A stretch of DNA of 24,999 nucleotides from Acidobacteriota bacterium (GTDB lineage: Bacteria > Acidobacteriota > Vicinamibacteria > Vicinamibacterales > UBA8438), in the NCBI GenBank assembly GCA_003533545.1, contig DQEK01000423.1:1-24999 (forward strand), in the 5' to 3' direction. The first letter of the stretch is position 1; each line of letters opens with the position of its first letter. Below the pieces are notes generated by a model, which saw nothing but the letters and a program-made list of their open reading frames with translations, did no database searches and was not told the origin of the DNA. Positions 23,342 through 24,999 of the stretch are shown piece after piece. A program made the translations under genes and the position numbers.

Positions 23342-24211
23342 CTAGCGGGCAAGGCGGCTGGCGCGGTCGAAAAACCCGGGGGTATTGAGCCGAGCACACA
23401 CGTCAAAGAATGCGGGTCGCGGACCAGCCCACCGCAGATCGTCCACCGATTCGAATAGCTCGGCGGTGGTGCGTAGGGTGGCGAGATCACGGAACTGTTC
23501 CGCTAAGTCGCGATGAGCCGCCAACTCGTTTGCTAGACGGGTCGCACCTCGGACGGTGACATCCCAGGTCGACGGATCGTCAGGAATAGCCTCGAGACGT
23601 AAGTAGCGACCGAGTACGGTCGCGGCCGATTTAGCGCCCCAGCCGCGGAGCCCAGGAAATCCATCGGCGGCGTCACCGACCAGCGCCAGATAGTCCGGAA
23701 TCGACGCCGGCGGCACCCCGAACTTCCCCAACACTCCACCGGCATCGCGCAGAACCCCGGCACGTCGGTCGAATTGCACAACTCGTTGGTCGAGGACACA
23801 CTGCGCAAGATCCTTATCCGGCGTACAGATGAAGACCTGTTCGACCCGAGCGTCCCCACAAGCGGCGCGGGCCGCAGACGCCAACCCGTCATCCGCCTCG
23901 AGTTCGACCATCGGCCACACACACACGCCCAGCGCCTCGAGTGCATCCTCCACCAGGTGAAATTGCCCGGAGAGCGTTGGGTCGATCCCCTCGCCGGTTT
24001 TATAGCCAGGCCACAGCTGGTTACGGAACGATTCCACGACATGGTCAGTCGCCACGCCGAGGTGCGTAACGTCCTCTTCGAGCATGCTGAGCACTGAACC
24101 AACGACTCCACGAACAGCCCCCACCTCGACCCCGTCCACATCAGCAGCAGACGGCATTGCATAGAAGTGGCGGAACAGCTCGTAGGTTCCGTCGATCAAA
24201 AACACGTTCAC
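23342..24211 (-). CDS. Stand-alone 5'-3' exonuclease (FEN/Pol I N-domain type)
   Basis: 289 residues from GTG 24211, which follows GAGGGGG at good spacing. Similar to the 5' nuclease domain of DNA polymerase I, encoded alone. Metal-binding acidic residues are visible: FLIDGT (Asp7), MVELEADDG (Glu105, Asp107, Asp108), CTPDKDL (Asp131/133) and GDAADGFPG (Asp180, Asp183). FRNQLWPGYK (62-71) supplies the Arg/Lys site and GDAADGFPGLRGWGAKSA (179-196) the helix-3-turn-helix DNA-binding region. The variant DGFPG in place of DNIPG is usual for this stand-alone subfamily. Likely role in flap removal or repair. Cotranscribed with the truncated upstream gene (31-bp gap); converges with the P450 gene. 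Confidence 0.9.
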   Translation of the reverse strand: MNVFLIDGTYELFRHFYAMPSAADVDGVEVGAVRGVVGSVLSMLEEDVTHLGVATDHVVESFRNQLWPGYKTGEGIDPTLSGQFHLVEDALEALGVCVWPMVELEADDGLASAARAACGDARVEQVFICTPDKDLAQCVLDQRVVQFDRRAGVLRDAGGVLGKFGVPPASIPDYLALVGDAADGFPGLRGWGAKSAATVLGRYLRLEAIPDDPSTWDVTVRGATRLANELAAHRDLAEQFRDLATLRTTAELFESVDDLRWAGPRPAFFDVCARLNTPGFFDRASRLAR

Positions 24212-24242
24212 CTAGACCCCCTCGACCCTGGTTAGGCTTCGA

Positions 24243-24999
24243 CTACTCAGTTAGGTGCAGTTCCAGCCGACGCAGTGCCATGCCTAGCAACCGCTGATCG
24301 TCACTCAGCCCGAGCTCAGCTGGACTGACGGCCTCCGAGACACGGAGTCCCACTCGATTCATCCCAGTCTTCCAAATCGCGGCAGGTGCCTGCCAAGCAT
24401 AGGTTTGGACGTCGCGCGTCATCAACACTGGCTCCAGCGCGGCACCGTTGACCACGAGTGTCAGCGTGACAGGTGCGTCGGTGAGGTCCACGACCGCGGC
24501 CGAAGCCTCAACCACCACGCGCACGACACCGACCCGGACAAGCTGAATCAACAGTTCGGTTTCCGTTCCGTTCGACCAGCGGAACCGGCCACGTCCGTCT
24601 CGCTCAAGGCCGTGCCAACCCCAACCAAGGACATCGAGGTCGGCCATGGGCACCGAACTCTGACGCGGACCCCCAACGTCGAATCGAGGCTCGCCAGACA
24701 CGAGGCCGCAGACATCCATTTCGGGATGCTCTGATCTCGGCCCGTCGTACCGCGCGTAGGCAAACGCGGGGGCCTCACCAAAATCGACCACGACTGGACC
24801 CGGCCCTCGGGCCTCGAATTGCTGGACGACCGGCGCTCCAATGATCACCGAAACGTCAGGCACACCGTCAGCCTCCAACTGAAGTCCGACATCATCCGGA
24901 CGCTCCGGGTCCAAGAGGAGACTACGCGCAGACACCACCGTCGCAGACTCCGGCGGCCCAATCCGAAGGGCGCGATCCGTCCGAGCGCTCGTGTAAAGC
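24243..24999 (-). CDS. C-terminal part of unidentified protein, 5' end outside window
   Basis: The frame is open to the window edge; the GTG at 24938 is internal because codons upstream of it (through LRIGPPESATVV) stay open to base 24999. The visible 250 residues end at TAG 24243-24245. The region is beta-rich with Trp/Gly motifs (VLGWGWHGLERDGRGRFRWS) followed by short hydrophobic strands and a Leu-rich tail (LLGMALRRLELHLTE). Similar C-terminal beta domains occur after membrane-spanning or sugar-polymer enzymes in this kind of genome, but I cannot name the family. No membrane helix is in the visible part. It is upstream of the exonuclease on the same strand. Confidence 0.55.
   Translation of the reverse strand, partial: LYTSARTDRALRIGPPESATVVSARSLLLDPERPDDVGLQLEADGVPDVSVIIGAPVVQQFEARGPGPVVVDFGEAPAFAYARYDGPRSEHPEMDVCGLVSGEPRFDVGGPRQSSVPMADLDVLGWGWHGLERDGRGRFRWSNGTETELLIQLVRVGVVRVVVEASAAVVDLTDAPVTLTLVVNGAALEPVLMTRDVQTYAWQAPAAIWKTGMNRVGLRVSEAVSPAELGLSDDQRLLGMALRRLELHLTE

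Noticed and set aside
23342..24211. DGFPG in place of DNIPG in the exonuclease as a damaged active site
   Set aside because: This variant is usual in stand-alone 5'-3' exonucleases of this subfamily, and the acidic residues are all kept.
24243..24938. GTG at 24938 as the start of the last gene
   Set aside because: The same frame continues without a stop to the window edge, and no Shine-Dalgarno precedes the GTG, so it is internal to a truncated gene.
1..24999. Mobile elements, CRISPR arrays, tRNA or defence genes
   Set aside because: I saw no transposase or integrase, no regularly spaced repeats, no tRNA-like cloverleaf sequence and no known defence family. Gene content and composition look uniform apart from the lysR-leuA gap.

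Overview
The window is GC-rich, gene-dense bacterial chromosome from a diderm. Outer-membrane barrel, lipoprotein and exported-enzyme genes are all present. The gene set suggests an uncultured Acidobacteriota, Vicinamibacteria-like lineage: a DUF5916 barrel, a GldA / fused GldFG / DUF4340 set, DUF885 and a GDxADGFPG-type stand-alone 5'-3' exonuclease. That placement is inferred from gene families; no rRNA or other phylogenetic marker is in the window. I see no tRNA, rRNA, IS element, CRISPR array or phage gene.

Layout. (1) 102-3104/3134 (-): a large outer-membrane protein joining a TolB/FlgO-like domain, a CBM9-like domain and a DUF5916 barrel. (2) 3233-8627: a split leucine locus with leuC-leuD and leuA-leuB on the minus strand and a LysR regulator on the plus strand between them. 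The LysR-leuA gap is a very AT-rich island with two interlocked inverted repeats. (3) 8707-13771 (-): ABC ATPase, fused permease-GldG protein and DUF4340 protein, a Gld-type transporter operon that ends just upstream of leuC. (4) 14024-18143 (+): crcB, then four exported proteins: a DUF885 peptidase-like enzyme, a cupin, a LolA-like protein and an FAH-family protein. (5) 18350-20071 (-): an exported nucleotide pyrophosphatase/phosphodiesterase-type enzyme, preceded by a 36-residue one-helix ORF that appears in no long-ORF list. (6) 20264-21523 (-): a double-SIS sugar-phosphate isomerase-like protein. It is divergent from (7) 21963-23315 (+): a cytochrome P450. (8) 23342-24999 (-): a stand-alone 5'-3' exonuclease and the C-terminal part of an unidentified protein that runs off the window.

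How the genes fit together. LeuA, LeuC/LeuD and LeuB cover the whole path from 2-ketoisovalerate to 2-ketoisocaproate. Two coding features stand out. LeuA ends where the leucine-binding regulatory domain would begin, and LeuB has Thr where the NAD-specificity Asp normally sits. With the LysR gene and the operator-like palindromes over the leuA promoter, this suggests control has moved from allostery to transcription. The Gld-type set is a conserved ABC exporter of uncertain substrate. The exported enzymes in region 4 look like a periplasmic processing neighbourhood, with families that are usually cytoplasmic (FAH) here carrying signal peptides. No single obviously new defence or mobile system is visible.
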